NCBI RefSeq assembly: GCF_020360975.1
Contig: NW_025408686.1
Location: 310,001-374,000 of the forward strand
DNA from: Hirsutella rhossiliensis
Taxonomy: Eukaryota; Ascomycota; Sordariomycetes; Hypocreales; Ophiocordycipitaceae
Length of the DNA stretch: 64,000 nt
Reading direction: 5' to 3'
Part shown: positions 23,901 through 34,230 of the stretch, piece after piece
How the letters are laid out: each line of letters opens with the position of its first letter
How positions within the stretch are numbered: position 1 is the stretch's first letter
Position numbers and translations under genes: made by a program
Notes under the pieces: generated by a model
Databases searched by the model: none
Seen by the model: only the letters and a program-made list of their open reading frames with translations
What the model was told of the DNA's origin: nothing

Positions 23901-24464
23901 CATGGACTCGCTCGTCAAGATTTGGGACCTGACGACGGGGACGTGTCTTTACACACTCGAGGGACACAGCCTCCTCGTCGGACTCCTGGACCTCCGCGAC
24001 GAGCGGCTCGTGTCTGCAGCGGCGGACTCGACGCTCCGGATATGGGATCCCGAGACGGGCCGGTGCAGACACACGCTCATGGCCCACACAGGGGCCATTA
24101 CGTGCTTCCAGCACGATGGTCGGAAAGTGATTAGCGGCAGCGAGAAGACCGTCAAGATGTGGGATGTGCAGACGGGCGAGTGCGTCCAGGACCTGTTGAC
24201 GGACCTGAGTGGTGTGTGGCAGGTCAAATTTGATGGGCGGAGATGTGTGGCAGCTGTCCAGCGCGACCAGCTGACGTATGTCGAGGTGAGCCGAACCACC
24301 CTCCCTCGTCTGGCTCCCAGGGTGCCATTTACTGATGTGTGTTGGCGTGGCAGATTCTGGACTTTGGAGCGATTCGAGACGGCCAACCTCCCGAGAACCT
24401 GGGCAAACGCATTCTGCTTAACGAGCACGAGGTGCGGGATATTGTCGAAGACAGCCTGGCTTAG
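20973..24464 (+). CDS. cdc4: F-box/WD40 protein, Cdc4-like SCF substrate receptor, 1086 aa
   Basis: Exons 20973-21311, 21475-24285 and 24354-24464; introns of 163 and 68 nt, both phase 0. Exon 1 has a TKTVTTTTRLTRKFPHVFVR segment and a KEYPLALKPTPPELLGF segment. A Cdc4-type dimerisation region (about 448-490, MMYQFLRRCPRPTLRVIADA) precedes the F-box (about 495-543, LPLELAYHVLSYVD). Basic clusters TPKRKRG and RSKRRAA follow as possible nuclear signals. Eight WD40 blades span about 706-1050, as in Cdc4, each with GH and WD-type ends. The last exon restores EILDF and a DIVEDSLA end; the EILDF match to yeast Cdc4 supports the final splice. Known role of the family: binding phosphorylated targets such as cell-cycle inhibitors for SCF ubiquitination in the nucleus. 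The Met30/SconB subfamily is less likely, because the dimerisation region and the eighth blade point to Cdc4. An exon-1 start at the second Met (21039) is possible. Confidence 0.85.
21312..21474 (+). other. Intron 1 of the cdc4-type gene
   Basis: Donor GTAAGC after codon KP, branch-like ctgac near 21450, acceptor CCTCCAG directly before an in-frame ATG. It contains a C-run/G-run hairpin. Because exon 2 starts with ATG, an alternative transcript could begin there and lose the first 113 residues. Confidence 0.82.
21351..21401 (+). repeat. C-tract/G-tract hairpin inside intron 1
   Basis: A 24-nt almost pure C tract (21351-21374) is followed, after a short A-rich loop, by a G-rich tract (21387-21401) that pairs with it. 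The minus strand of the C tract also has four or more G runs and could form a quadruplex. Confidence 0.7.
24286..24353 (+). other. Intron 2 of the cdc4-type gene
   Basis: Donor GTGAGC, acceptor GGCAG, 68 nt. Read through, the frame continues for 83 unrelated residues. Spliced, it gives a 36-residue Cdc4-like tail. Confidence 0.88.
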
Positions 24465-26850
24465 ACTCTCGGGACGAAAGAGCAGGCAGCGACATGGAGG
24501 AGCGGGAAAACACATGCGACATACGGCTCGGTGAAAGGGGCGCGTCCCCAACGTGGCATGGCATGGCGAGGCTGGCGCACTCTTCAACGACGACAGGCGA
24601 TATGAGCTGCCTGTCTGATCTTGCCTGGGAACAACTCATAATACCCCAGGGTGATCTTGTCTGGCGGGGACCGGACACGACCATGTTGGATCTTTGGAGT
24701 CTGGGGTGCACGGGATCCGAACTGGCGGGAACCATTTCTGATTTCACCATCCATTGTCTTTTTCTCACGTTATTATGTTTGCCAGACGGCGCCATGACGG
24801 GCTGATGATGGCGCGGCGCGCATGGGAGGCCCAGCAGCCCGAGTTGGGATGCCCGCAGGCGATGGCAATGACGGATACTGGAGCATTGCTTTTCACGGTG
24901 CATAGAGCTTTTACTGTACATGACAGAGGTATGGACAATGCTATGAAGTCACGCATTGCATCCTCTACCTTTGGCATGGTCGAGAGACGAGCGTGGTGAA
25001 ATTGGGATGTGTTTGAGCCCGGTGATGTTGACATGTAGTTGACGAGATGAGCGAGTCAAGATGGGCCGTAGACGCCGTGTCCAAGTCAGCCGCGGGCTTG
25101 GGAGGTATCTCGGCGTGGACGCCTAGATGTCTTTCTCATCAGCCCCATGGGGAAAGTAACTTGACAAGGGCAAGGCGTGAGTGGGTGACCGGATACAGCT
25201 TTCAATGTTTTTTAAGCTTGGGCGCGTTTATCTTGTCGTGAGAATGGCCTGTAGAAGCGTCGATTTGTCGGCAGCTTTGCCGCCGCGAGGCGGGAAGCGC
25301 AGCCACAGACAAGCCGGAGACGTCGAGGTCCCGCCAACAAAGCTGAATAATGGAATGGCTTAATTGCTCAAAAGAGGGAACCTAACTGGTCTTAGGGGAA
25401 AGTGACCGTGGCTGAGGCTGTGTGAATATGGACTGCAGTAGCCCATCATTGGGCACCAAAGAAGAGTGCTATTAGGGCAGATGGATGCGTCTAGTAATTT
25501 TGGCCCAAGGACTGCCCGCAAATATTAAGGCAGGCGCGCGATTTGCTCGCCGTGGAGACGGCTCGCAGCCATGGCCAGCTCCGTGCTTTTCGAGAGCACA
25601 TGCTTTTTTTACAGCTGCTATCCGTACTATTTGTACAGTCTCGGTACGTACTTGGGCCACAGACCGACTAGCAGATTGATCTCATGTCTCGTGGAGGCCT
25701 CCGCGTGTCCGGGAAGCGGGCGCTTGGCTGGACACATCGCAAACCCTAAGCCAGTCTCTCTTCCTTTGATCTCGACCCGGAGCACAAGGATAACTTGAGA
25801 GTCGAGGCAGGAAGGTAAATAGGGAAATTAAGCCAGTGCAGGAAGGTTGAGAAGCCGTGACGTGGCCGGGGACGAAACGATGGATGGATGGGTGGATAAG
25901 TGGATGGATACCCAACGGAAGCTGGGGGAATGATGCAATCGGCAATGGGCTCATTCACGGCTCTGTCGAGCCTTGGGCTCGCGTCGTGCGGCCCAGTGGT
26001 CTGGTAGCCTCGTGGTTGGCTGGCTGGCGCCGAGTCTTGGCGCTCTCGTCGTCACACGCTCTTCATACCCACCTAGGCCTACAAACTTCATTCAGGCGTG
26101 TAGAATGGAAAAGAGCCCTGCGCTTCATGCAACAGCGCCCGACGAGGCGAGGCGGGCGGAAACCAATCGGCTGGGCCACAACGCTGATCGGGATATGCGC
26201 GCACCCGTCCATCCATTGCCTCACTCCCTTGCCCATCGGCGTCTCGCCCCGTGTGTTGGCAAAAGCGATGCCGGCATTGGGTCTGGTGTACCGGTACAGT
26301 ACATACACGGGGTTGACCAGGGGGTGGAAGATAGCCCTTTTTTGTTCCATCATCTTTGGGTATCAAAAGGCAAAGGACTGAAGTGGCTCCGTGCTGCTGT
26401 TTGGTTTGCTTTTTCTTGCGCGTCAACCACTGGTTCCGCCCCTCCCCCCATGCGATCGTCGCCAGTGAGTCGGCGCTTCACTTTTCCCTTGCAACAGACA
26501 GCCAACACGAAGCAGGCAGGTAAGATCCATCGTCGGCGGGAAGGACGGCGGCCGTCCCGCGGTGGAGTCGACATTGCGAGCTGCTCCTCTTCACCGACTC
26601 TCTTCCGTCTTTCTCTCTCTCTCGCCAGCGACCCTCTTCTCTCTGGATCCTTTGTCTGGACTGTCTAAATTCACGCAACCTTTCCTCCCCTTTCTTTACT
26701 TCAACCCTTGGTTCTTGTAGCATCCTTGCGGTTCCTCGCTTCTGCTTCTCCGAGTTGATCGAACTCTTTACATATCCCTCTTTCGATATACAGGCATCAA
26801 GGGAGAATCGACTCTTGGCGCAATAACATCGACAAGGCAAGGACCGAAAC
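24465..26850. other. Intergenic region upstream of the 574-aa gene
   Basis: No gene supported; open frames are short and out of register with each other. A ggatggatgg-type microsatellite lies at about 25879-25912. From about 26.58 to 26.85 kb the plus strand is CT-rich with ctctct runs, typical of a fungal promoter or 5' leader for the gene starting at 26851. Confidence 0.6.
25879..25912 (+). repeat. Imperfect GGAT microsatellite
   Basis: Runs of ggat/ggtg tetranucleotides (atggatggatgggtgg and following), imperfect, non-coding. Confidence 0.7.
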
Positions 26851-28686
26851 ATGCCTCTGGAACAGACCGTCACTATTGTCAACAACTCGGGCAAGATAAT
26901 CAGCACGGTATGCTTTTTCGTCATCCTGTCTCCTCCTTTCACTACGCATCGTACGAGGCCAAGTTGGCTACCCTATACCGCAAACCGCGCTAACGCCTCG
27001 CCGCTCCCTCGCCGACAGGGCAAACAACTCCTCTCCATCTTCAAAGAGGCCAAGGGCGCCTACCAGGACAAAAAAGCAGAGCTCCAGTCGGAGCGCTCCG
27101 TCCGGCGATCCCAGACCTTTGACGCCGCTCGCAGCGTCTGCCGCCACGACGACTCGCACCGCTCAAAGTCGGACTACGACCCCAGTGCCCGCCTCTACGA
27201 CCGTCGCCAGATAAAGGACGGCTACGACGACGACGACGACTACGACTACAAAGACGACCACGGCCATGACTACAAAGAAGACCACGGCCATGACGACTAC
27301 TACTACAGCTACGGCGGCCGGCGCCAATCGCACGATGCCTACAGCGAGACGGGCTCGCGGAGGAGCCGCCGTTCCTCGAGGCACCACCATCACCACCACC
27401 GACACCCTCGTGGCGGGGCCCTGACGGAGATCAACCTCAAGACCCTGAGCGAGGTGTCGGGCCGCCCCCCCAGCAGAGCGCCCCGGCAACAGCAGCAGCC
27501 GCCGTCGGTCGCCTACCGAAGCCCCTACGCCGAGACGATGCCCCTCGACATGGCCCTATCCAAGCTCGACGTCTCGCAAGCCACCGCCGACGCCATGCTG
27601 GTCCCGCGCCGTCGCTCGGAGCCCGATATAGCCACGGGAGGCAAAGAGATCGACATGAACCTCGCCTACGGCAACATTCCCCCCGATCTCGCCGACCGCG
27701 TCGACCTCGACCCGGGCCGCGGCTCCGAGCTCGACCGCAACCGCGCCCAGCAGCTCGTCCATAAGGTCGAAGGCCTGCTCGATGAGGCGCACTGCCTGCA
27801 GCACTCGGCCACCACCATAATCAAGAGCCTGCAGGAGAAGCCCGACGCCGCCGCAGAGGTCGCCCTGACCCTCGCCGACCTGTCCTCGGCCGTCGCCAAG
27901 ATGTCGCCCTCGTTCCTCGGCCTGCTCAAGGGCGGCTCCCCCGCCGTCTTTGCCCTGCTCGCCTCGCCCCAGTTTCTCATCGGCACCGGTATCGCCGTTG
28001 GCGTCACCGTCGTCATGTTTGGCGGCTGGAAGATTATGAAGAAGGTCACGGACGCCCAGGCCCCACGTGAGGCGAGGGCCCTCGAGGGCGTTCCCGAAGA
28101 CCGTCCCGCCCCCCTACGCACCCAAAGCGACTACGCCCACCAGAGCAGCGGCGTCGAAGAGGCCCTCGTTTTCGACGAGGAGCTCAGCACCATTGAGACG
28201 TGGCGCCGTGGCATCCTGCCTTTTGGCCCCGGGGCCGAGAGCGCAGATCTGGAGCTCATCACTCCCCAGGCCGACCGCGCCACCCGCGAGAAGTACGCAA
28301 AGGACGACCTCGACATTGACCTCAGGTCGTACCGCAGCTCACGTACGCGCAAGAGGAGCAAATCTCACCGCAAGAACTCCAAGGAGAAGGAGGCCTTTGA
28401 CCCGAAGAGCAGCGGCGGCAGCCGCAGACGCTCGCCCCCGGACGCCGTCTCGGTCAGCGGCGGCAGCGATGCACGGAGCAAGCGGTCGGTCAAGGTTGGC
28501 AAGGACAGATCGACCAAGGCCCTCGAGGACGGGCGTGGCAGCAGCAAAGGCGACGGCGACGGGCTCGACGTCGTGTTCCGGCCCCGGGCGCGACACGGGG
28601 ACAACATGCTCAAGGCCATCTTCCGGAACAAGAAGGAAAAGGAGGCGGACGGCGGCGGCAGCAAGAGAGAGCTGGTCCTGGCTTAG
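26851..28686 (+). CDS. Fungal protein of unknown function with acidic/His-rich region and one membrane segment, 574 aa
   Basis: Exons 26851-26907 and 27019-28686; intron 26908-27018 (111 nt, GTATGC...CGACAG, branch gctaac). Splicing joins TIVNNSGKIIST to GKQLLSIFKEAKGAYQDK, a short N-terminal block I associate with a conserved fungal family without a known function. Residues about 87-120 are Asp/Tyr/His-rich with a tandem YK(D/E)DHGHD pair. A six-His tract follows (about 136-141), then an Ala/Leu-rich helical region (VEGLLDEAHCLQHSATTII). A hydrophobic segment at about 330-358 (VFALLASPQFLIGTGIAVGV onwards) is probably membrane-embedded. The tail is Lys/Ser/Arg-rich and ends in a basic NKKEKEADGGGSKREL. 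No enzyme motif is visible. The upstream CT-rich tract suggests an ordinary promoter. Function and location remain unknown. Confidence 0.82.
   Translation: MPLEQTVTIVNNSGKIISTVCFFVILSPPFTTHRTRPSWLPYTANRANASPLPRRQGKQLLSIFKEAKGAYQDKKAELQSERSVRRSQTFDAARSVCRHDDSHRSKSDYDPSARLYDRRQIKDGYDDDDDYDYKDDHGHDYKEDHGHDDYYYSYGGRRQSHDAYSETGSRRSRRSSRHHHHHHRHPRGGALTEINLKTLSEVSGRPPSRAPRQQQQPPSVAYRSPYAETMPLDMALSKLDVSQATADAMLVPRRRSEPDIATGGKEIDMNLAYGNIPPDLADRVDLDPGRGSELDRNRAQQLVHKVEGLLDEAHCLQHSATTIIKSLQEKPDAAAEVALTLADLSSAVAKMSPSFLGLLKGGSPAVFALLASPQFLIGTGIAVGVTVVMFGGWKIMKKVTDAQAPREARALEGVPEDRPAPLRTQSDYAHQSSGVEEALVFDEELSTIETWRRGILPFGPGAESADLELITPQADRATREKYAKDDLDIDLRSYRSSRTRKRSKSHRKNSKEKEAFDPKSSGGSRRRSPPDAVSVSGGSDARSKRSVKVGKDRSTKALEDGRGSSKGDGDGLDVVFRPRARHGDNMLKAIFRNKKEKEADGGGSKRELVLA
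26908..27018 (+). other. In-frame intron of the 574-aa gene
   Basis: The intron is 111 nt, a multiple of three without a stop, so the unspliced frame stays open and would add 37 residues. The splice sites and a consensus gctaac branch point at about 26989 argue it is removed. Confidence 0.8.
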
Positions 28687-30046
28687 CAACTTGGTAGCTG
28701 CAGGGCGGCAAATCGAAGAGGGTCGGCCGTGCTGATGTGTCCGAGTGTCCTCTTCACGATGCTTCTCGCTTGGGCTGGACATTCAGACTGGAGGGCATAC
28801 TGAGGTTTTAACCTGATGCCGGGCAGGGTTTGCTCGGTTTTATAAGGTAATGTGACGGGTGCTTATGTAGGCCCATGGGCCACCATATCTTTTGGCATTA
28901 TCGGGTGGTTAGCTTTTTCGTTATTTTTCCTTCATAGACAGTGCCGGTCATCCGCGTTGTCCAGGCGCAATTCAACAAGACGGCCATGCGGCAGTCGTCG
29001 TTTGGATTGGCGAAAGGAGCCTGCCTCCGTTTCTACACTGCTTCTGGGTGGTCTATTCGTCGGACGACGAGCTGTCGCAAGCATGGCACGGTGCAGGACG
29101 AGTCAAGCCAGAGCTCGGTGGATTTACAACTTGCAAGTCCTGCCCGACACACCGAAAGTCATGATGAACATGGGCGAGAGAGCCGGCGGCAAAGGTTTTG
29201 AACAAGTCAGCGAATTGCGAGAAGCGCGTCGGAAGCCGAGCAAACCGTCCAGGAGCGGCTGTAACGGCAAACATCTAGTATTTGGCTGCGACCCGCTCTC
29301 ACCACTCGAGCTCATCTCAGGGGCTGCATAGTATCTTATGCAGTATTGAGATCGGCTTTGTGCTAGAGCTTACAAAGGCGGAAAGGAGGGGAATAGAAAA
29401 GAAAAATTTCTTAAAGTGAGAAACGCGGGAGCACTGGCAGCAACATGTGAGATGAAGGATAGCGGAGGCTTTCGACTCTACCGTGTATGTCCCTTCCCCC
29501 ATCGGCTTTCTTTGCACGGCATGGGATTGCCGTGACTCCGAAGTCCGCCGCCCGGGACGGACCTACGAACTCCTCCGCCCGGACCCGGAGAATTCTCAAG
29601 GAAAGGGTCGCGAACCATCATCGGGACCTATGCGGTTCAGACCAGTAAGATTCGTGGAAAAGGAACGCAATTTCCCCAACCAACGTGGCATCGTGGTGGC
29701 AAGGGCAGGAGTCACTGACAGGTAGGCCTGGCAGGAGCCGAAAGCTTGCAAGCTTGTCCTTTCCTAGGTGCTTCGACATCTCTTTGACCCGTGCTCCGTC
29801 CTCGAGTCACGGCGTCTCCATCTAACACTTCTATGCCCTTGATCCATTCCTCGCATCGCCTCCGCGTCTGCATTCTTTCCGACTTACACGGGGCTCCCCC
29901 CTTACTCCCATTGACGTGTCCACGCGAAGCCCTTCGTTCAATACACAACCCGTTCTCGCAAGCCTCTTCCTGCGTCGCCGCGAACACGCAGTCACAGCCG
30001 GCCGACGGGGCAGCGGCGCCATCATAACCCCCTCCGCGCCCACGTC
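28687..30046. other. Intergenic region
   Basis: No gene supported. A 159-codon plus-strand frame (28852-29331) has no recognisable motif or composition. The sequence from about 29.75 to 30.04 kb is C/T-rich and probably the leader of the DUF2456-type gene. Confidence 0.55.
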
Positions 30047-30975
30047 ATGTTCTGGCAGTCGCCGGGCGACGATGGGGCGGGGCGGGACGCGGAGAGGGTC
30101 GATGCCGTTGACATCGACGACAAGGACTGGTGCTCCGGCCACGGGGGGCAGCCGGCGGAAGCGAGCGCCTGGTTGACATGCCATCAAGTCTTTTACATGC
30201 TTGTCCTCGGCGGGCTCGGCGGCATGGCAATCTCGGGCAGCATTAACTTTGCCCTTGCCTATGGTATGCTCACAGGATCTTACTTGCGTGCCCCCTCATC
30301 GACAGTTTTATGTTGTCTGTTGGCTTGCCATACTCTGCGCCTTTCCTCCCACACACACAACTATTCATGTATATCTACATTCATGGGTTCTCATAGCGCG
30401 CTACATGGGCATTCCTCCCGCTGACGAGCCCACCAGCCATGTACACGACACAGGACACAACCAAAGCCCCTATCCGACTCTTCCAGTTCCCAAACACACT
30501 GGCCGGCGACGCCGCAGTCACCATCATTGTCCAGTGCATCATCACCTGGTTCATCGAAGCCGCCCTCGTCGCCCACGACCTGGCCCACCGCGCCGTCCAG
30601 CCCATCGGCTGGGCCGGCCGCGAGCCCAAGCACCACCTGCTGCGTGCCTTGTTCCTCCTCCCGCCCGACCACAAGGCGGCGCCTGTGGCCAGGGTGCGCC
30701 TGTTTAGGCTCGGCCCGCTCATCCAGCATCTCTTGCGCGCCTTGCTTGTTGCCGTCGTCGCTTTCGTGCCCCTCTGGCCCGCCGCCGTCGGCCTGCTAAC
30801 TGTGGTCGGAGAACGCGACAGTGGCGACTGGTGGTATCAAGGTCGGTGGACGCCACAGGTCTTCAAGCTGATTCTTGGAGGGGCGCTCAGCCTGCTCACG
30901 ACGCCGCTCATGGCCATGTTCTGGCTCGTCCGTGCCGGGTGGGTGGCCAGTCATCATGCCTCCTCGGACCTTTGA
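30047..30975 (+). CDS. DUF2456-type four-helix membrane protein, 251 aa
   Basis: Exons 30047-30263 and 30437-30975; intron 30264-30436 (173 nt, GTATGC...CACCAG, branch gctgac). The join gives INFALAY-A-MYTTQD, continuing into IRLFQFPNTLAGDAAVT and QCIITWFIEAALV. These blocks match what I recall of the fungal DUF2456 family (small membrane proteins without a known role). Four membrane helices are visible, at about 48-70, 100-120, 170-195 and 218-240. The N-terminus is acidic and loops are Arg/His-rich. The start ATG follows a cacgtc context and is the only upstream Met in frame. Splicing is needed, since the exon 1 frame runs into a stop inside the intron. No partner is evident from the neighbours. 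Confidence 0.85.
30264..30436 (+). other. Intron of the DUF2456-type gene
   Basis: 173 nt, phase 1. Donor GTATGC, acceptor CACCAG, gctgac branch about 20 nt upstream of the acceptor. Confidence 0.83.
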
Positions 30976-31826
30976 GCGCTGCCTGAGAACGGATGCCTAC
31001 GTTGCGGTCCTGAGTCGAATCACCTCGCGATTCGCTTGAACAGCTCTCTGATACGTCTCGTTTCGCTCATTTGCACGGGTACATACATCACGCAATCACC
31101 CGGCCGGCTTCACACTGGCAGGCGCCTACAAACGACCGGAGAAGTTTCACTCTGTCCCTCTCTCCATGGACTTCTTGCGCCGCAAGGCAGTTCAATATGC
31201 CACGGCGTACGGCGACGAAGATGCACCTGAGGGTGCTTTTGTATAAGCCTAGCTGAGTATGAATGGAGAGTTGCAGGGGCGCCGGCGCTACTGAGATCAG
31301 ACATTAGAGGACGTAGCTCGTTGCCGAGTCTCCCACTATAAATCACAATGAATTCTCGACAGTATTAAAAGATTATTATTTCGAAGGCGCGGGTAACTCG
31401 GGACTGGGTCTGGCGTCATCCTGCTCGGGGCCTCACGAACGCCATTGTTGAACGCACTGCTTGTACAGGTGTTATCCGATCCTCATCCACAAGCCTGACG
31501 GCTAAGTATGTAGTCAACTCTCTAATATTGGTTGAATACGTACATCTGTAAGCTAGAAACCTAATGGGTATTCAGAATACCGCCATCTTGCGGCAACTAT
31601 CGTTCAACGGCCTAGGAACAGCATCTCGGCATCTCCAAATAGCACAATGGCCCTCTTTCTCATCTCAGCTCGGTAGGAACACCTTCTCCCTAAGAACCGG
31701 ACACATGTTCCTGTTGCCGTACTGCTTGAGCATGGACCTGAAAGAGGGATCTTGGTGGTAGTACCACTTTATATTTACCGACCAAATGTCCCGTCCTGTA
31801 TCCAGAGCTTGATAAGCATGCCAGTT
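30976..31826. other. Intergenic region downstream of the DUF2456-type gene
   Basis: No gene, RNA or repeat seen. CpA and TpG are still present, so this stretch escaped RIP. Confidence 0.6.
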
Positions 31827-32030
31827 TCAATCGCCATGCGTTTTGAAGGATATTACCCAGATGCACCAGTGCAGCCTCGAATGGCACCGGAGACGCTCAC
31901 AGCAATCCGAGTCGACACGACAGCCACGCAAGTAAGCACGACACTCTGCCGATCCTTTCTTCTGGTCTTGCTCTGGTAGCGCTAGGCTGAGCCCGGTAGT
32001 AAGTGTCAAGAGGAGGATTGCGGCCTTCAT
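31827..32030 (-). CDS. Small secreted cysteine-rich protein with knottin (ICK) cysteine pattern, 67 aa
   Basis: The ATG at 32030 begins MKAAILLLTLTTGLSLA, a clear signal peptide with a cleavage site after SLA (about residue 17). The mature part, about 50 residues, has exactly six cysteines at 30, 37, 43, 44, 49 and 56: C-X6-C-X5-CC-X4-C-X6-C. This is the inhibitor-cystine-knot layout used by many secreted animal, plant and fungal peptides (antimicrobial peptides, protease or channel inhibitors, venom peptides). Apart from the cysteines there is no resemblance I can name. A GGTAAT after the last Cys-X-Trp could be a donor for an intron removing the WVISFKTHGD-type tail, but the unspliced stop is close by. 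A TATA box lies 115 bp upstream. Possible roles are effector, antimicrobial peptide or toxin-like peptide; the activity is unknown. A longer upstream in-frame Met (32141) is rejected because it would bury the signal peptide. Confidence 0.65.
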   Translation of the reverse strand: MKAAILLLTLTTGLSLALPEQDQKKGSAECRAYLRGCRVDSDCCERLRCHSRLHWCIWVISFKTHGD

Positions 32031-32144
32031 GTTCGCCAAGGATTTGAAGTGCGGAAGGGAAGGGGCTGAAATTTTGGGCTTGGTGTCATGGGACTGAAGC
32101 GCAATGAAACTCCAAGCGACGATGAATAAGGGAGAAGGCAATCC

Positions 32145-32151
32145 TTTTATA
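32145..32151 (-). promoter_or_regulatory. TATA box of the knottin-like gene
   Basis: Minus strand reads TATAAAAGG, a near-perfect TATA element, about 115 bp before the ATG. That leaves room for a leader of roughly 85-90 nt. Confidence 0.6.
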
Positions 32152-32159
32152 CTTTGACT

Positions 32160-34172
32160 CGGGGGCTATACACTCATGAGTGAATGTAGCCATGAATATC
32201 GAGGCATTTAGCAAGTCGACGGGCTGACTGAACTGCAGCAAACGCATCGCAATGCGATACATTCAGTCGCCCTACTCCCAGACTTTCCGCATCATGCTGG
32301 TCCCAAACGTAACGTTGCGTTACTGATAGCTTCCTTTCGGTACAATTTCCAGGCTGGGGAGGAGAATCGCGGCAGCCCTTCGCCAAGAGAATGTTTTCGG
32401 CGAGTTGCTCAAGCACGAGGAGGCGGCTATACAATGTCCTGGAATCGGTGGTGCCGTGCCAGAGAGCGAGATAGTCCACTTAGCGGTGCTTCTAACTAAG
32501 AGTATTCGCCGAAGACCTCCAACCATACCATCGATATTCAGCTGCGTGTTCTTGTTGCGTCGACGCAGCGCACCGTTCGTCTTTCACAATGCTGTTTAAC
32601 CAACACCGAGATGCAGTGGCCTTACACGTTTGACGTCTTCTCTCTGGCATCTTTTGACGTCGTATGCAAGCTACGTGCAGAAGACACTTCACACTTGCAC
32701 GGAGGTTCTCGAGACATATTCAAAGGCCCTGAAAGTTTGGTTTGGTACCTGGGAAGACCGCAGTCCCTGCTCTATGTACTTCAACAGTAGCCGGCCAGTG
32801 ATTCTGTAAACAGTGCAGGGACGGGACTTATTGAACTGGTACTACGGCCATGCACTATCGTATGATGACGTGTTTATTCCCAACTATATGGCTGGTAATT
32901 GCCTCAAACCAGCAGCAGCTATCGAGTCGAGGCTGGATGCATTTTCCGTTTAATTTTCTGAGTGCTACACCCGTCATTGTTCGTCCGATATTGGGAGAGC
33001 CAGGCAATTAACAGTGCGTAGGAAGTAAAATGATTCGGACCAAGAGTAGATATTGGCGGGCTCCATCCCGTACTCAATCTATTTGCAAGGATAGTATATG
33101 TCACATTACTCTCCAGCTTACCTTCACTCTTATCATCGCGATGGACTAGTCGAAGGTTGGGTGGGCCAACCTGCCATCGGTGGAAGAGCACGCTACAATA
33201 GTCTGCCCAGCTGGGCGCACTCGACGGAGGGGCGAGAACCAGGCGGAAAGCCTCATAGTCATTGGGGGCGAAAGCTGAGTCAAGAAAACGGTAGGAGTGG
33301 CTCAGAACTTCAAGAAATGGATTGAAGAGTCTGTGAATTGGCCGGTTAGGTCAGGCGGCTTCGTTAGGCGCGGGCAGCCGAGTTGACGCACATCAGAGTG
33401 TGTAGGTAGTAGCTATAGAAACATGTACCGATGAGGCAGAGCGCGTTATTGGCACGTGGTCTGGTCGGCCAAGACTTCCTTTTTTGCGCTGTATGTTGAC
33501 CAGGATGCTATTGCATGGTCTGCAACATGTGGTACAGCCCGCCAACGAGCCCCTTTGGCTTCTCCCTGGCCGCAACGAGCTGCCTGCGTCAACCAGGTTA
33601 TCAAGCTATAAGCTGCCGAGACAGGCAAGGCAACGCCTAAGAGAAGCCAAGACCATGTCACGACCTAACATTGACTGATGCTCTGGCGTTCGAGTACTCG
33701 ACCGCTGCAATAAATTGGATGTAACTAGTGTAGAATGTAGAGCTTGCGTTGAACATGCCCTTGAACACCCCACAAAACGTTCGGCGACTATTTTAGCTGC
33801 CTGCCCCAAGACTATCTTCCGAAGGGCCTGTGCTCTCAAGCCTTGATTTCTATCATGAATCGAGAGTAACTCGTTACTCTTCTGTGTCGGGCAATGGCGG
33901 TCTTCCCTTCTGGGGGAAAGTGGCCGCATGTTGCAGGCCCAGACGTTGTATTGAGGCAGCCAGACCCCACGCCGTGGCACCTGGAAAAGAGAGACCAACC
34001 TACAGATATCAAGTCGACCAATGACCTGCATGCAAAATCAATACTTCTGTTTCTTGGCAGAAGCGCTGTTAAGATAGTTAACTACCTACTATCCAATCAC
34101 GTCTTTTCGGCCAACTTTTCGAAACCAAGCCTAAAATACAAAAAAAGCATACGCCTAGAACCCTCGTAAATA
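32160..34172. other. Unmutated gene-poor stretch at the right edge of the island
   Basis: No convincing gene. Open frames are 60-140 codons and lack motifs. A 71-codon minus frame (33446-33661) begins with a hydrophobic stretch but has no further support. CpA and TpG are still normal here, so it belongs to the island. It may hold older decayed sequence. Confidence 0.5.
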
Positions 34173-34230
34173 GCGTATTACGCCCTCCTAAGTGCAGCCT
34201 CGCGCAGCTACTAGTGAGTGCGTAATATGC
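34173..34230. repeat. Inverted repeat at the right island boundary
   Basis: A 15-bp arm (gcgtattacgccctc) and its imperfect complement (gagtgcgtaatatgc), 13 of 15 matching, with a 28-bp spacer. Normal CpA use ends within about 20 bp of it. It may mark the end of a mobile element. Confidence 0.55.

Noticed and set aside
24286..24534. Read-through C-terminus of the cdc4 frame
   Set aside because: Splicing at 24286/24353 restores EILDF and a plausible tail; the read-through is Arg/Thr-rich noise.
28852..29331. 159-codon plus frame downstream of the 574-aa gene
   Set aside because: No motif, signal or domain; composition changes along its length.
32030..32141. Longer 104-aa version of the knottin-like protein
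   Set aside because: It would place 37 residues before a canonical signal peptide, and it begins too close to the TATA box to be transcribed whole.
33446..33661. 71-codon minus frame with hydrophobic N-terminus
   Set aside because: Signal-like start, but only two cysteines, no promoter and no further pattern.
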